Source of the DNA: DATGLW01 sp035293965
GTDB lineage: Bacteria > Actinomycetota > Acidimicrobiia > Acidimicrobiales > RAAP-2
Direction: 5' to 3'
Length of the DNA stretch: 60,356 nt
NCBI GenBank assembly: GCA_035293965.1
Contig: DATGLW010000092.1
Location: forward strand, 1 to 60,356
Shown one piece after another: positions 24,900-32,044 of the stretch. Position 1 is the first letter of the stretch, and every line of letters begins with the position of its first letter. The notes under the pieces are model-generated. The model ran no database searches. It saw only the letters and a program-made list of their open reading frames with translations, and was not told the DNA's origin. Made by a program: the position numbers and the translations under genes.

Positions 24900-24940
24900 G
24901 GGCCGCTCACCGGAGACTCGCTCACCGGGGACTCGCTCAC
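24896..24940 (-). CDS. Possible 14-codon leader ORF coupled to pyrG
   Basis: GTG at 24940 opens a frame Val-Ser-Glu-Ser-Pro repeated twice, then Val-Ser-Gly-Pro and TGA (24898-24896). The TGA overlaps the pyrG GTG in the GTGA arrangement used elsewhere in this genome for coupling. The repetition comes from a 15-bp DNA unit. It may be translated, or be an accident of the repeat; no database family is expected for so short a peptide. Confidence 0.35.
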   Translation of the reverse strand: MSESPVSESPVSGP

Positions 24941-25074
24941 CGGGGCCTCACGGACCGCTCACCGGGGGGCCGGCCCTCTTTGTGGCTGTCGCACCCTCAC
25001 ACGCTAGACGATGGGCCGCGACCCCATGGTGGACACGAGGCCGCCGGCACCATCGTGGACACGAGGCCGCCGGC
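24905..25074. repeat. Tandem 15-bp units upstream of pyrG and a 20-bp direct repeat
   Basis: gctcaccggagactc (24905-24919), gctcaccggggactc (24920-24934), then gctcaccggggcctc (24935) and gctcaccggggg (24957). On the minus strand each unit presents GTGAGC, the first two codons of pyrG. Farther on, gtggacacgaggccgccggc occurs at 25029-25048 and 25055-25074. The 160 bases between the leader ORF and recN show no gene. Confidence 0.85.
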
Positions 25075-25103
25075 GCCGCGTGCCGGCAGGTCGCCTGCCG
25101 GTG

Positions 25104-26759
25104 TCAGCGACGGCCGGCGCCCACGCGCTGGGCGCGGCCGTCGCCGCTGGCCCTGCGCAGTGCCAGCAGCTCGGACGCGTGCGCCCGCGCGGTGGCGCTG
25201 CCGGGGTGGCCCGACAGCATCCGGGCGAGCTCGTAGGTCCGCTCGTCCTCGCCGAGCACGACGGCCGTCGTGACCGTCCGGCCACTGCGCGCCTGCTTGC
25301 GGACCGCGACCTGATGATCGGCGAAGGCGGCCACCTGGGGAAGGTGGGTGACGACGAGCACCTGGCGCCCGGCTGCCACCTCGCGCAGGGCCCGCGCGAG
25401 GGCGAGGGCCGCCTCGCCGCCGACCCCGGCGTCCACCTCGTCGAAGACCATCGTGGCCGGCCCGCCGGCCACCTCGAGGCGCAGGGCGAGCATGGCCCGA
25501 GCGAGCTCACCGCCGGAGGCGACGTGGTGCAGCGGCTGGACCGGCTCGCCGGGGTTGGCACCGAGCAGGAAGCGGACCGGCTCACCCGCTCCCTCGCCGC
25601 CGACCGCGACTTCCAGCCGGGCCCCGGGCATCGCGAGGGCGGCAAGGCGCGCTGCCACCGCCGCGCCGAGCCGCGGAGCGGCGGCGCGGCGCGCCTCGCG
25701 GAGGGCCCCCTCGAGGCCCGCAAGGTCCTCCTCCGCCGCGGCGATCTCGGCGCGCACCCGTGCCGCCGCCGCATCCGTGTCCTCCAGCTCGTCGAGGCGG
25801 GCGCGGGCGGCAGCCCCGAAGGCGAGCACGTCGGCGAGGGTGGCCCCGTACTTGCGCCGGAGGTCGGCCAGCACCCGGCGACGCTCCTGCACCGCCCGGA
25901 GGCGCTCGGGGTCCTGCTCCCACGTGTCGACCACCCGGCGCACCTCGCTCGCCACGTCGGCCAGCTCGGCGTGCACCGAGCGCAGCCGCCCGGACAGCTC
26001 GTCGAGCCCGGGACGCCCGGCGAGCGCCCCGGCCGCGCCGGCCACCGCGGCCAGAGCACCGGCCACCTCGTGCCCGTCGCCGGGCTCCGGATCGAGGGCA
26101 CCGAGGGCAGAGGCCGCGGCAGCCACGTGGGCGGCGAGATCGGCCAGGCAATGCTCCTCAACCGCCAGCAGGTCGTCCTCGCCGGGGTCGGCGAGGCCGG
26201 CGGCAGCGATCTCGGCCAGCTGGTGGCGCAGCACGTCGGCCTCGCGGGCTCGCTGGCGCTCGTCGCCGCCGAGGCGCTCCAAACGGTCGCGCGCCGACCG
26301 CAGCCGCCTGCGGGCCTCGACCACGGACGCCGGGTCGCAGCCGGCGAACGCGTCGAGCACCCGCACCTGCTCTGCCGGGTCGCGCAACGACTGGTGCTCG
26401 TGCTGCCCGTGGATGTCGACCAGCGAAGGGGCCAGCTCAGCGAGGGCGGCGATCGGTGCCATGCGCCCGTCGACCCAGGCGCGTGAGCGGCCGGAAGCCG
26501 GTAAGGCCCGGGCGACGACGATCTCCCTCTCCGTCCCGCCGCGAGCCTCCATGACGAAGCGGGCCTCCACGAAGGCCTCGGCCGCGCCGCCACGCACCAG
26601 CCCGGGCGCAGGTCGACCCCCGAGGAGCAGGTGCAGCGCCTCGACGAGCAGCGTCTTGCCCGCGCCGGTCTCGCCGGTCAGGGCGGTCATCCCGGGCCCG
26701 AACGCGAGCGACAGGTCCTCGATGACACCGAGGTCCCGCACGTGGAGCTCGGTCAGCAT
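25104..26759 (-). CDS. recN: DNA repair ATPase RecN
   Basis: 551 residues, SMC-like. N-terminal MLTELHVRDLGVIEDLSLAF and the Walker A LTGETGAGKTLLVEAL; DIHGQHEHQSL is a RecN hallmark. A central coiled coil with many Ala/Arg/Glu follows, then the ATPase C-half: HHVASGGELARAMLAL (signature), MVFDEVDAGVGGEAA (Walker B) and VTHLPQVAAFAD. ATG at 26759 overlaps the nadK stop by 7 bases; longer frames are antisense-free but overlap nadK and are rejected. Acts in double-strand break repair. Confidence 0.97.
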   Translation of the reverse strand: MLTELHVRDLGVIEDLSLAFGPGMTALTGETGAGKTLLVEALHLLLGGRPAPGLVRGGAAEAFVEARFVMEARGGTEREIVVARALPASGRSRAWVDGRMAPIAALAELAPSLVDIHGQHEHQSLRDPAEQVRVLDAFAGCDPASVVEARRRLRSARDRLERLGGDERQRAREADVLRHQLAEIAAAGLADPGEDDLLAVEEHCLADLAAHVAAAASALGALDPEPGDGHEVAGALAAVAGAAGALAGRPGLDELSGRLRSVHAELADVASEVRRVVDTWEQDPERLRAVQERRRVLADLRRKYGATLADVLAFGAAARARLDELEDTDAAAARVRAEIAAAEEDLAGLEGALREARRAAAPRLGAAVAARLAALAMPGARLEVAVGGEGAGEPVRFLLGANPGEPVQPLHHVASGGELARAMLALRLEVAGGPATMVFDEVDAGVGGEAALALARALREVAAGRQVLVVTHLPQVAAFADHQVAVRKQARSGRTVTTAVVLGEDERTYELARMLSGHPGSATARAHASELLALRRASGDGRAQRVGAGRR

Positions 26760-27649
26760 GGCGGCTCTCCGCGGCCCGGGTCGCGGAAGCGCAGCGCCGC
26801 CTGCACGAGGCTCCCGAACCCTCGCTTGGCCAGGGTCACGAGGCGGACCGGCTCGCGCGCCACGCGGCAGGTCACCACCGAGCCGGGCTCGAGGCGTCCC
26901 GCTTCGCGGCCGTCGACTACGAGCACGGCCGGCCGGCCGTCGCGGATGCGCACCTCCACCGTCTGGTCGGGGTGGAGCACGAGGCTCCGGTCGAGCGTCA
27001 GGTGCGGTGCCACCGGCGTGACGACCATGGCTCGGAGGTGGGCGGCGATGACCGGCCCGCCTGCCGAGAGGTTGTAGGCGGTGGAGCCGCTGGGGGTGGC
27101 GACGAGCAGCCCGTCGGCGGAGTAGGTGAGGAATTCCTCGCCGTCGATGAAGGTGGCCAGCCGGACGGTGTGCCCGTAGACGGTCTTCTCGAGCGCGATC
27201 TCGTTGAAGGCAAGCCACCTGCGCCCCGGGGCCGACGCGTCGGCGCCGCCCGCCGCGGTGACGGTCACCATCAGCACGACCCGCTCGTCGAGCGTGACCT
27301 CGCCCGTCAGCGAGCGGCCCAGCGCCCCGAGCAGCTGGTCGGGGCTGACCTCGAGCAGGTAGCCGAGCCGCCCGAAGTTGACCCCGAGGACGGGCACCTT
27401 CGCCGCCCACGCCAGCGGCACCAGACGGAGGAAGGTGCCGTCGCCGCCCAGGCTCACGGCGAGGTCGGCCCCGTCGAGGGTGACGTCGGCCAGGTCGGTC
27501 TCGGTGTCACCCTCGGTCACCCTTTCGACGCCGGTCACTCGCAGCACCCGGGCTCGGTGGCCGTGCGCGACGAGCCACGCCGTCACCTCGTCGCCCAGCC
27601 GGCGGGCGTCGGCCCGCGCCGGGTTGACGAGGAGGGCGACGGTGGGCAT
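26753..27649 (-). CDS. nadK: NAD kinase
   Basis: 298 residues phosphorylating NAD to NADP. SLGGDGTFLRL is the catalytic GGDGT motif, GVNFGRLGYL follows, FNEIAL carries the NE motif, and ADGLLVATPSGSTAYNLSAGGP is the second conserved block. ATG at 27649 lies 6 bases after the tlyA stop and its end overlaps recN by 7 bases: TlyA, NadK, RecN form one transcription unit, the same order as in mycobacteria. Confidence 0.97.
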   Translation of the reverse strand: MPTVALLVNPARADARRLGDEVTAWLVAHGHRARVLRVTGVERVTEGDTETDLADVTLDGADLAVSLGGDGTFLRLVPLAWAAKVPVLGVNFGRLGYLLEVSPDQLLGALGRSLTGEVTLDERVVLMVTVTAAGGADASAPGRRWLAFNEIALEKTVYGHTVRLATFIDGEEFLTYSADGLLVATPSGSTAYNLSAGGPVIAAHLRAMVVTPVAPHLTLDRSLVLHPDQTVEVRIRDGRPAVLVVDGREAGRLEPGSVVTCRVAREPVRLVTLAKRGFGSLVQAALRFRDPGRGEPPC

Positions 27650-27655
27650 GGCTGC

Positions 27656-28537
27656 TCAGGTCGTCGCCATCGTGCACGCCGCCGCGATGGCCGCCTCGAT
27701 CGCGCGCTCGGCGGTGGCGGCGGTCGATCGCTCGCCGGGGGCGGCAGGTCCGCCCGCGGCGGGGGCCGGCCCGGCTGCCGCGTGCACCGCGTGCACCGCG
27801 TGCACGAAGAACTCGGCGTTGCCGGCGGCACCGAGCAATGGTGAGGCCATGGCCCCCATGATGCCGGTTCCGCTGGCGACGAGCGCGGAGCCGACCCGCT
27901 CCAGCGCCCGGCGCCACAGGGCGGGGTCGCGCACCACGCCGCGCCCCCGCGACACGTCGGCCCGGCTCGCCTCGAACTGCGGCTTGACGAGCAACACCAG
28001 GTCGCCGCCGGCACGCACGAGGGAGGCGAGCACCGGCACCACCACGGTGAGGGAGATGAAGGAGAGATCAGCGGTGACCAGGTCGAAGGGCTCTTCGGCT
28101 CGCCCGGGCGCGCCGAGCAGCTCGAGGGTCGCGTGGCGAACGTTGACCCCCTCGTGCACGGAGACCCGCGGGTCCCGCCGCAGCCGGGGGTCGAGCTGGC
28201 CGCGACCGACGTCGAGCGCATGCACGGACGCCGCGCCCGATCGCAGGAGGCAATCGGTGAAGCCTCCGGTGGACGCGCCGACGTCGAGCGCCCGTCGCCC
28301 GGCCACCGCCACCGAGAAGTGCCGCAAGGCGGCATCCAGCTTGTCGCCTCCGCGGCTGACAAAGCGCGAGGGCGTCTTCTGGAGGACGACCGGTTCATCG
28401 GGCGACACCAGGCGGGAAGGCTTGTCGGCCACCACGCCGCCGACGAGCACCAGGTGGCCGGCCACGGCCACCTGGGCCTGCTGGCGGCTGACGACGAGCC
28501 CGCGGCGGACGAGCTCCTGGTCGAGGCGACGTCGCAC
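27656..28537 (-). CDS. tlyA: TlyA family rRNA 2'-O-methyltransferase/hemolysin-like protein
   Basis: 293 residues. N-terminal S4 domain RRRLDQELVRRGLVVSRQQA, then SRGGDKLDAALRHF and the SAM-binding block RRALDVGASTGGFTDCLL, LVTADLSFISLT and VLLVKPQFEASR of the FtsJ-like fold. Mycobacterial TlyA makes 2'-O-methylcytidines in 16S and 23S rRNA, the basis of capreomycin sensitivity. GTG at 28537 chosen because it begins at the S4 domain. The C-terminal 45 residues are an Ala-rich extension, with AVHAVHAAAG repeats, not typical of the family. Confidence 0.95.
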   Translation of the reverse strand: MRRRLDQELVRRGLVVSRQQAQVAVAGHLVLVGGVVADKPSRLVSPDEPVVLQKTPSRFVSRGGDKLDAALRHFSVAVAGRRALDVGASTGGFTDCLLRSGAASVHALDVGRGQLDPRLRRDPRVSVHEGVNVRHATLELLGAPGRAEEPFDLVTADLSFISLTVVVPVLASLVRAGGDLVLLVKPQFEASRADVSRGRGVVRDPALWRRALERVGSALVASGTGIMGAMASPLLGAAGNAEFFVHAVHAVHAAAGPAPAAGGPAAPGERSTAATAERAIEAAIAAACTMATT

Positions 28538-28590
28538 GGTGCGCCTCAGCGGAGGGTTCCGGCCGGCGCGGGGGTTGCCACGGTCACAAC

Positions 28591-28612
28591 GGTAACGGTC
28601 GGGCACGTTACC
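28591..28612. promoter_or_regulatory. Inverted repeat GGTAACG-N8-CGTTACC before tlyA
   Basis: Perfect 7-bp arms (28591-28597 and 28606-28612). It lies in the 88-base gap between the HAD stop and the tlyA start. The minus strand also contains TAACGT that could be a -10. An operator or promoter element is plausible; the regulator is unknown. Confidence 0.4.
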
Positions 28613-28625
28613 CGGCGTGCCCGGC

Positions 28626-29438
28626 TCACGTTCGTGACTGCTCGCCCAGGAAGTCGGCGACCAGTGCCGCCAGGTCGGCTGCCGTGGTGTCGGGTGCGGG
28701 GACCGGAGGGGGCCCGCCCCCGGGGGTGACGCCCGAGAGGACCAGCGCGAACCGCACGCCCAGGGTGCGGGCGAGCGCCCCGTCGGTCGACGGGCGGTCC
28801 CCGACCACGGCGGCGACGTCGTGCCGGCGGGAGCAGATGAGGTCGACCATCGGCCGGTTCGGCTTGCCGGCGACCTCGGGGCGCGCCCCCGAGGCCGTGG
28901 CCACGGCCGCGAGGAGCGAGCCGGCGCCGGGCACCAGCCCGTGGGGCGTGGGGTAGGTGGCATCGTCGTTGGTGCCGACGAGGCGGGCACCGGCGCGCAC
29001 CGCCGTGGCCGCGGCCGTCAGGCGGTCGAAGTCGAAGCGCCGGGTCCACCCCACCACGACGACGTCGGCCGGGCTTTCGTCCACAAGCGTGGCCCCGCCC
29101 GCCGCCAGGGCCTCGAGGGCACCCTCCTCGGCGAGGGCCAGCACGCGTGAGCCGGGAGCGACCAGGGTCGATGCCGCCTGGGCGGAGGTCACGAGGTCGT
29201 CCGGCCCGCAGGCCACGCCGGCGCGCGCCAGGCGCTCGAGCAGTTCGCCGATCGTGGGCGCCGAGTTGTTGGTGACGAACAACGGGGTGATGCCGGCCTG
29301 GCGGAGCCGACCAATGGCGGCGGCCACACCCTCGATCGCCTCACCGGCAAGCCAGACGACGCCGTCGAGGTCGATGACCCACGACCCCCGCCGGGCGGGT
29401 GGCCAGGCGGTCGACCCAGCGGGCGCCCGGGCGCTCAC
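28626..29438 (-). CDS. HAD-IIA phosphatase (NagD/glycerol-3-phosphate phosphatase-like)
   Basis: 270 residues. WVIDLDGVVWL gives the DxDG nucleophile motif, FVTNNS motif II, GKPNRPMVDLI the lysine motif and VVGDRPSTDGALARTLG the C-terminal motif with the acidic pair. The family includes mycobacterial Rv1692, a phosphatase also located near TlyA/NadK/RecN, which makes phosphoglycerol hydrolysis a reasonable guess. GTG at 29438 overlaps the DUF3151 stop by 4 bases (GTGA). Confidence 0.92.
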   Translation of the reverse strand: MSARAPAGSTAWPPARRGSWVIDLDGVVWLAGEAIEGVAAAIGRLRQAGITPLFVTNNSAPTIGELLERLARAGVACGPDDLVTSAQAASTLVAPGSRVLALAEEGALEALAAGGATLVDESPADVVVVGWTRRFDFDRLTAAATAVRAGARLVGTNDDATYPTPHGLVPGAGSLLAAVATASGARPEVAGKPNRPMVDLICSRRHDVAAVVGDRPSTDGALARTLGVRFALVLSGVTPGGGPPPVPAPDTTAADLAALVADFLGEQSRT

Positions 29439-29890
29439 CGCGTTGCCGGCCCGCTCGCTCCGGCACCAGGCTCGGGATCGAGCTGGCGCAGGAACAGCGT
29501 GCAGCGCGCCGCCTCGTCCTCCTCGCCGATGGCGTCCGCGGCCTCCCCCAGCAGCTCCAGCGAGCGGAGGAAGCCGCGGTTGGCCCGGTCGCGCCAGCGC
29601 ACGTGGCCCGACCCCCGCCATCCCGCGGCGCGCAGCGCGTCGAGGCCCCGGTGGTAGCCGACACGGGCGAACGCGTAGCGCTCCACGGGGTCGTCGCTCA
29701 GCTCCGCCAGGGCCGCCCATGCCTCGAGCAGACGTGGCCAGCGGGCCGCCACCGTCCCCACCGCGGCGCGCCGCCGCGCCTCGGGTTGCGCGAGCGCCTC
29801 CTCGAGGGCTGCCAGGGCGCTCGGGTCCGGGGGCGCCAGCACGGTGTCGGCCGCTCCCCTGGTCAGATCGACCGGGTGGTCGCCGGTCAC
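29435..29890 (-). CDS. DUF3151 family protein
   Basis: 151 residues. The second half is strongly conserved in actinobacteria: YAFARVGYHRGLDALRAAGW, then VRWRDRANRGFLRSLELL, AADAIGEEDEAARC and FLRQLDP. No catalytic motif; helical, TPR-like in composition. GTG at 29890 overlaps the preceding hydratase-ArsC stop by 4 bases, and the stop overlaps the HAD start, so three genes are coupled. Function unknown. Confidence 0.9.
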   Translation of the reverse strand: MTGDHPVDLTRGAADTVLAPPDPSALAALEEALAQPEARRRAAVGTVAARWPRLLEAWAALAELSDDPVERYAFARVGYHRGLDALRAAGWRGSGHVRWRDRANRGFLRSLELLGEAADAIGEEDEAARCTLFLRQLDPEPGAGASGPATR

Positions 29891-31089
29891 GAGGCCGGAC
29901 CGAGCAGCTCGTCGACCCGCTCGGGCGGCCGGGCGATGACGGCGCGGTCGCCCTTCACCACGACGGGCCGCTGCATCACCTCGGGGTGCTCGAGGAGGAG
30001 CGACACCACGGCACCCGGCGCCGTGAAGCGATCGGGTGCCAGCCCGAGGGCGGCGAAGGCCGGGTCGTCCGTCCGGACCAGGTCGGCGACCGGATCGACG
30101 AGCTTGGCCACCATCGACTCGAGCGTGGCCCGGTCCGGGGGCGCCACGAGGTACTCGACCAGCCCGTAGTCCACCCCCCGCCCGTCGAGCAGCTCGACCG
30201 CGCTGCGGCACTTGGAGCACGCGTCGTTGTAAAAGACCGTCACCTCATGGGTACTCGCGGGTCCGCCGGCCGGTCTCGGGGCGCGACGGGCCTCCCCGAA
30301 GGACGGCGGCCGCTTGGCCAAGAAGGCGGCGATGCCCTCGGCGGCGTCGGGGGTGGTCGACGCGCGGCTGATGGAGTCGGCCTCACGGGCCAGCGCGGCT
30401 GCCAGGTCGGAGGCCGCGCCCTCGAGGAACAACCGCTTGGCCGCTCCGAAGCTGGCCGTCGGACCGGCTGCCAGGCGAGCCGCCAGCGACTCGACCTCGG
30501 CCTCGAGCGCGTCGTCGTCGACGACCACGTTGACGAGCCCCCACTCCTGTGCCTCCTCGGCGCTCAGCACGCGGTTGGTGAGCACGAGCTCCATGGCGCG
30601 CCGGAGACCGACCGCACGCGACAAGAAGAACGAGGCCCCGCCGTCGGGCGTCAGGGCGATGCCGGTGTACGCCATGGTGAACTTCGCGCGCCGAGCGGCC
30701 ACCACCAGGTCGGCCCCCGCCACGAGGCTCAGGCCCGCCCCGCCGGCTGAGCCGCCGACGGCGGCCACGAGCGGGGCGTCCATGGCGGCGAACGCGAGCA
30801 GCGCACCGTGGAGGTCGGCGGTGACCGAGGTGAGCCGTGCCGGCAGCCGGTCGCCCAGGGCGGCGAACTCGGCCAGGTCGCCCCCGCCGCAGAACACCTT
30901 TCCCTCGCCCGACAGCACGACCACCCGGACCGCCGGGTCCCAGCGAAGAGCGGCCGCCGCCCGGTGGAGCTCTTCGGCGAGCTCGGCGTCGATGGTGTTG
31001 GCCGAGCCCGGTCGCTGCAAGCGCAGGCGGGCGATGCCGGCGTCGTCGACGGTGACCGAGATGGTGCGGAAACCCGGGTGCTCGTGCAT
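29887..31089 (-). CDS. Enoyl-CoA hydratase/isomerase fused to ArsC/Spx-like domain
   Basis: 400 residues in one open frame. Residues 1-262 are a PaaG-like crotonase: FCGGGDLAEFAAL, GGSAGGAGLSLVAGADLVVA, and YTGIALTPDGGASFFLSRAVG. The first hydratase glutamate is absent (AGLSL), as in isomerases such as PaaG. Residues 282-400 form an arsenate-reductase-like thioredoxin fold: VTVFYNDACSKCRSAVELLD with C291-x2-C294 and MQRPVVVKGDRAVIARPPE near the end, the usual RP motif. The linker (SFGEARRAPRPAGGPAST) has no stop. ATG at 31089 follows TAGACT by 7 bases. It is divergent from the DUF218 gene. Two fused functions or a redox-controlled isomerase are both conceivable. Confidence 0.88.
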   Translation of the reverse strand: MHEHPGFRTISVTVDDAGIARLRLQRPGSANTIDAELAEELHRAAAALRWDPAVRVVVLSGEGKVFCGGGDLAEFAALGDRLPARLTSVTADLHGALLAFAAMDAPLVAAVGGSAGGAGLSLVAGADLVVAARRAKFTMAYTGIALTPDGGASFFLSRAVGLRRAMELVLTNRVLSAEEAQEWGLVNVVVDDDALEAEVESLAARLAAGPTASFGAAKRLFLEGAASDLAAALAREADSISRASTTPDAAEGIAAFLAKRPPSFGEARRAPRPAGGPASTHEVTVFYNDACSKCRSAVELLDGRGVDYGLVEYLVAPPDRATLESMVAKLVDPVADLVRTDDPAFAALGLAPDRFTAPGAVVSLLLEHPEVMQRPVVVKGDRAVIARPPERVDELLGPAS

Positions 31090-31096
31090 CGGGAGG

Positions 31097-31102
31097 AGTC
31101 TA
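31097..31102 (-). promoter_or_regulatory. Candidate -10 (TAGACT) for leaderless hydratase-ArsC mRNA
   Basis: Ends 7 bases before the ATG at 31089; the gap CCTCCCG contains no Shine-Dalgarno. Confidence 0.5.
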
Positions 31103-31130
31103 GGCCGGCCGCCCGGCGGCCCGGCCGCCC

Positions 31131-31221
31131 GCGCGCCTGGCAGCGGGCCTGCCGGAGGCACTGCGCCGGGCGACGGCGCGCCTGGCAGCGGGCCTGCCGG
31201 GAGGCACTGCGCCGGGCGACG
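31131..31221. repeat. 45/46-bp tandem duplication
   Basis: Unit beginning gcgcgcctggcagcgggcct at 31131-31175 and again 31176-31221, the second with one extra g. It separates the divergent hydratase-ArsC and DUF218 promoters. Confidence 0.9.
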
Positions 31222-31243
31222 GCCACCTCGCGGAGGCGCTCGG

Positions 31244-31249
31244 TAGGGT
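31244..31249 (+). promoter_or_regulatory. Candidate -10 (TAGGGT) upstream of the DUF218 gene
   Basis: TAGGGT lies 9 bases before an ATG at 31259 that opens an 11-codon frame leading into the DUF218 start. Confidence 0.4.
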
Positions 31250-31258
31250 CCTTTCCTC

Positions 31259-31294
31259 ATGGGCCCCCGCCGCCTCGGCCGGTCAGGATCGTGA
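31259..31294 (+). CDS. Possible 11-codon leader ORF coupled to the DUF218 gene
   Basis: Reads Met-Gly-Pro-Arg-Arg-Leu-Gly-Arg-Ser-Gly-Ser-TGA. The TGA (31292-31294) overlaps the GTG start at 31291 in a GTGA arrangement. It could be the first frame on a near-leaderless transcript and deliver ribosomes to the downstream gene, which has only a weak ribosome site. Confidence 0.35.
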   Translation: MGPRRLGRSGS

Positions 31295-31881
31295 GCCGCG
31301 CCGCGGTCGACCTCGACCCGGTCCGGCCCCGATCCGCCCGCCTCCGGGCGGGGCGAGCGAGAGGGCGGCGCAGGCGTGTGCTCGCCGGCGTGGGAGGCCT
31401 GGTCGCTGCGATGGTCGTCGCCGTGTCCGCCGTCACCTTCGTGTGGCCGAGCACGCAGTCGCCAGGCAGGGCCGACGCCATCGTGGTGCTGAACGGCGGC
31501 GGCCCCCGGCTGGAGACGGGCCTCGAGCTCGCCTCGGCCGGGGTGGCGCCGGTGCTCGTGGTGTCGAAGGCACCTGGCCCCCTCGGGTGCCCGCAGCCGG
31601 TCCGCCACGTGCGCGTGCTCTGCTTCTCGCCCCACCCGGCGACCACCGAGGGGGAGGCCCGCTACGTGGGCGCCCTGGCGCGTGCGCGCCGCTGGCACCG
31701 GATCGTCGTGGTGGTCACCACCCCCCAGGTCAGCCGTGCCAGGCTCCGCGTCGAGCGCTGCTACCCGGGCACGGTGGCCATGGTGGGGGTGAGCCCGGGT
31801 GGCCTGGGCGCCTGGCTCTACGACGTCGCCTACGAGTGGGGCGCGATGTTCAAGGCCCTGGTGCTCCAGCGCGGCTGCTGA
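31291..31881 (+). CDS. DUF218 (YdcF/ElyC-like) membrane protein
   Basis: 196 residues. A basic cytoplasmic N-terminus (RAGRARGRRRR) precedes one membrane helix, VLAGVGGLVAAMVVAVSAVT, followed by an extracytoplasmic DUF218 domain: ADAIVVLNGGGPRLETGLEL, APVLVVSK, and TTEGEARYVGALARARRWHR with the conserved T-EGE-A pattern, and VVVTTPQVSRARL. Family members such as ElyC and SanA influence envelope polysaccharide or peptidoglycan biosynthesis. GTG at 31291 gives the right membrane topology. Confidence 0.88.
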   Translation: MSRAAVDLDPVRPRSARLRAGRARGRRRRVLAGVGGLVAAMVVAVSAVTFVWPSTQSPGRADAIVVLNGGGPRLETGLELASAGVAPVLVVSKAPGPLGCPQPVRHVRVLCFSPHPATTEGEARYVGALARARRWHRIVVVVTTPQVSRARLRVERCYPGTVAMVGVSPGGLGAWLYDVAYEWGAMFKALVLQRGC

Positions 31882-31933
31882 CACGGTCGTGGCCCATTCG
31901 CGGCACCCGGCACCCGGGCGGACGCCCGCAGCT

Positions 31934-32044
31934 CGGTGAGCTCAGCGGCCCTCGAACACCGGCGGGCGCCTTCCAGGCCGAGGACGAGATCGCCGGCATC
32001 GGCGCTGCGGTGAGCTCAGCGGCCCTCGAACACCGGCGGGCGCC
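31934..32044. repeat. 37-bp direct repeat duplicating the hydratase C-terminal end
   Basis: cggtgagctcagcggccctc and the next 17 bases occur exactly at 31934-31970 and 32008-32044. The 32008 copy contains the stop and last codons (GlyArgProProValPheGluGlyArg) of the hydratase; the 31934 copy is a stray tail downstream. Confidence 0.92.

Noticed and set aside
24905..25074. Repeats upstream of pyrG as a CRISPR array
   Set aside because: Units are adjacent or nearly so, 15-20 bp, and there are no unique spacers of 30-40 bp or cas genes.
25104..27410. Longer recN starting far upstream
   Set aside because: It overlaps nadK in another frame; nadK has GGDGT and NE motifs, and MLTELHVRDLGVIED is the usual RecN start.
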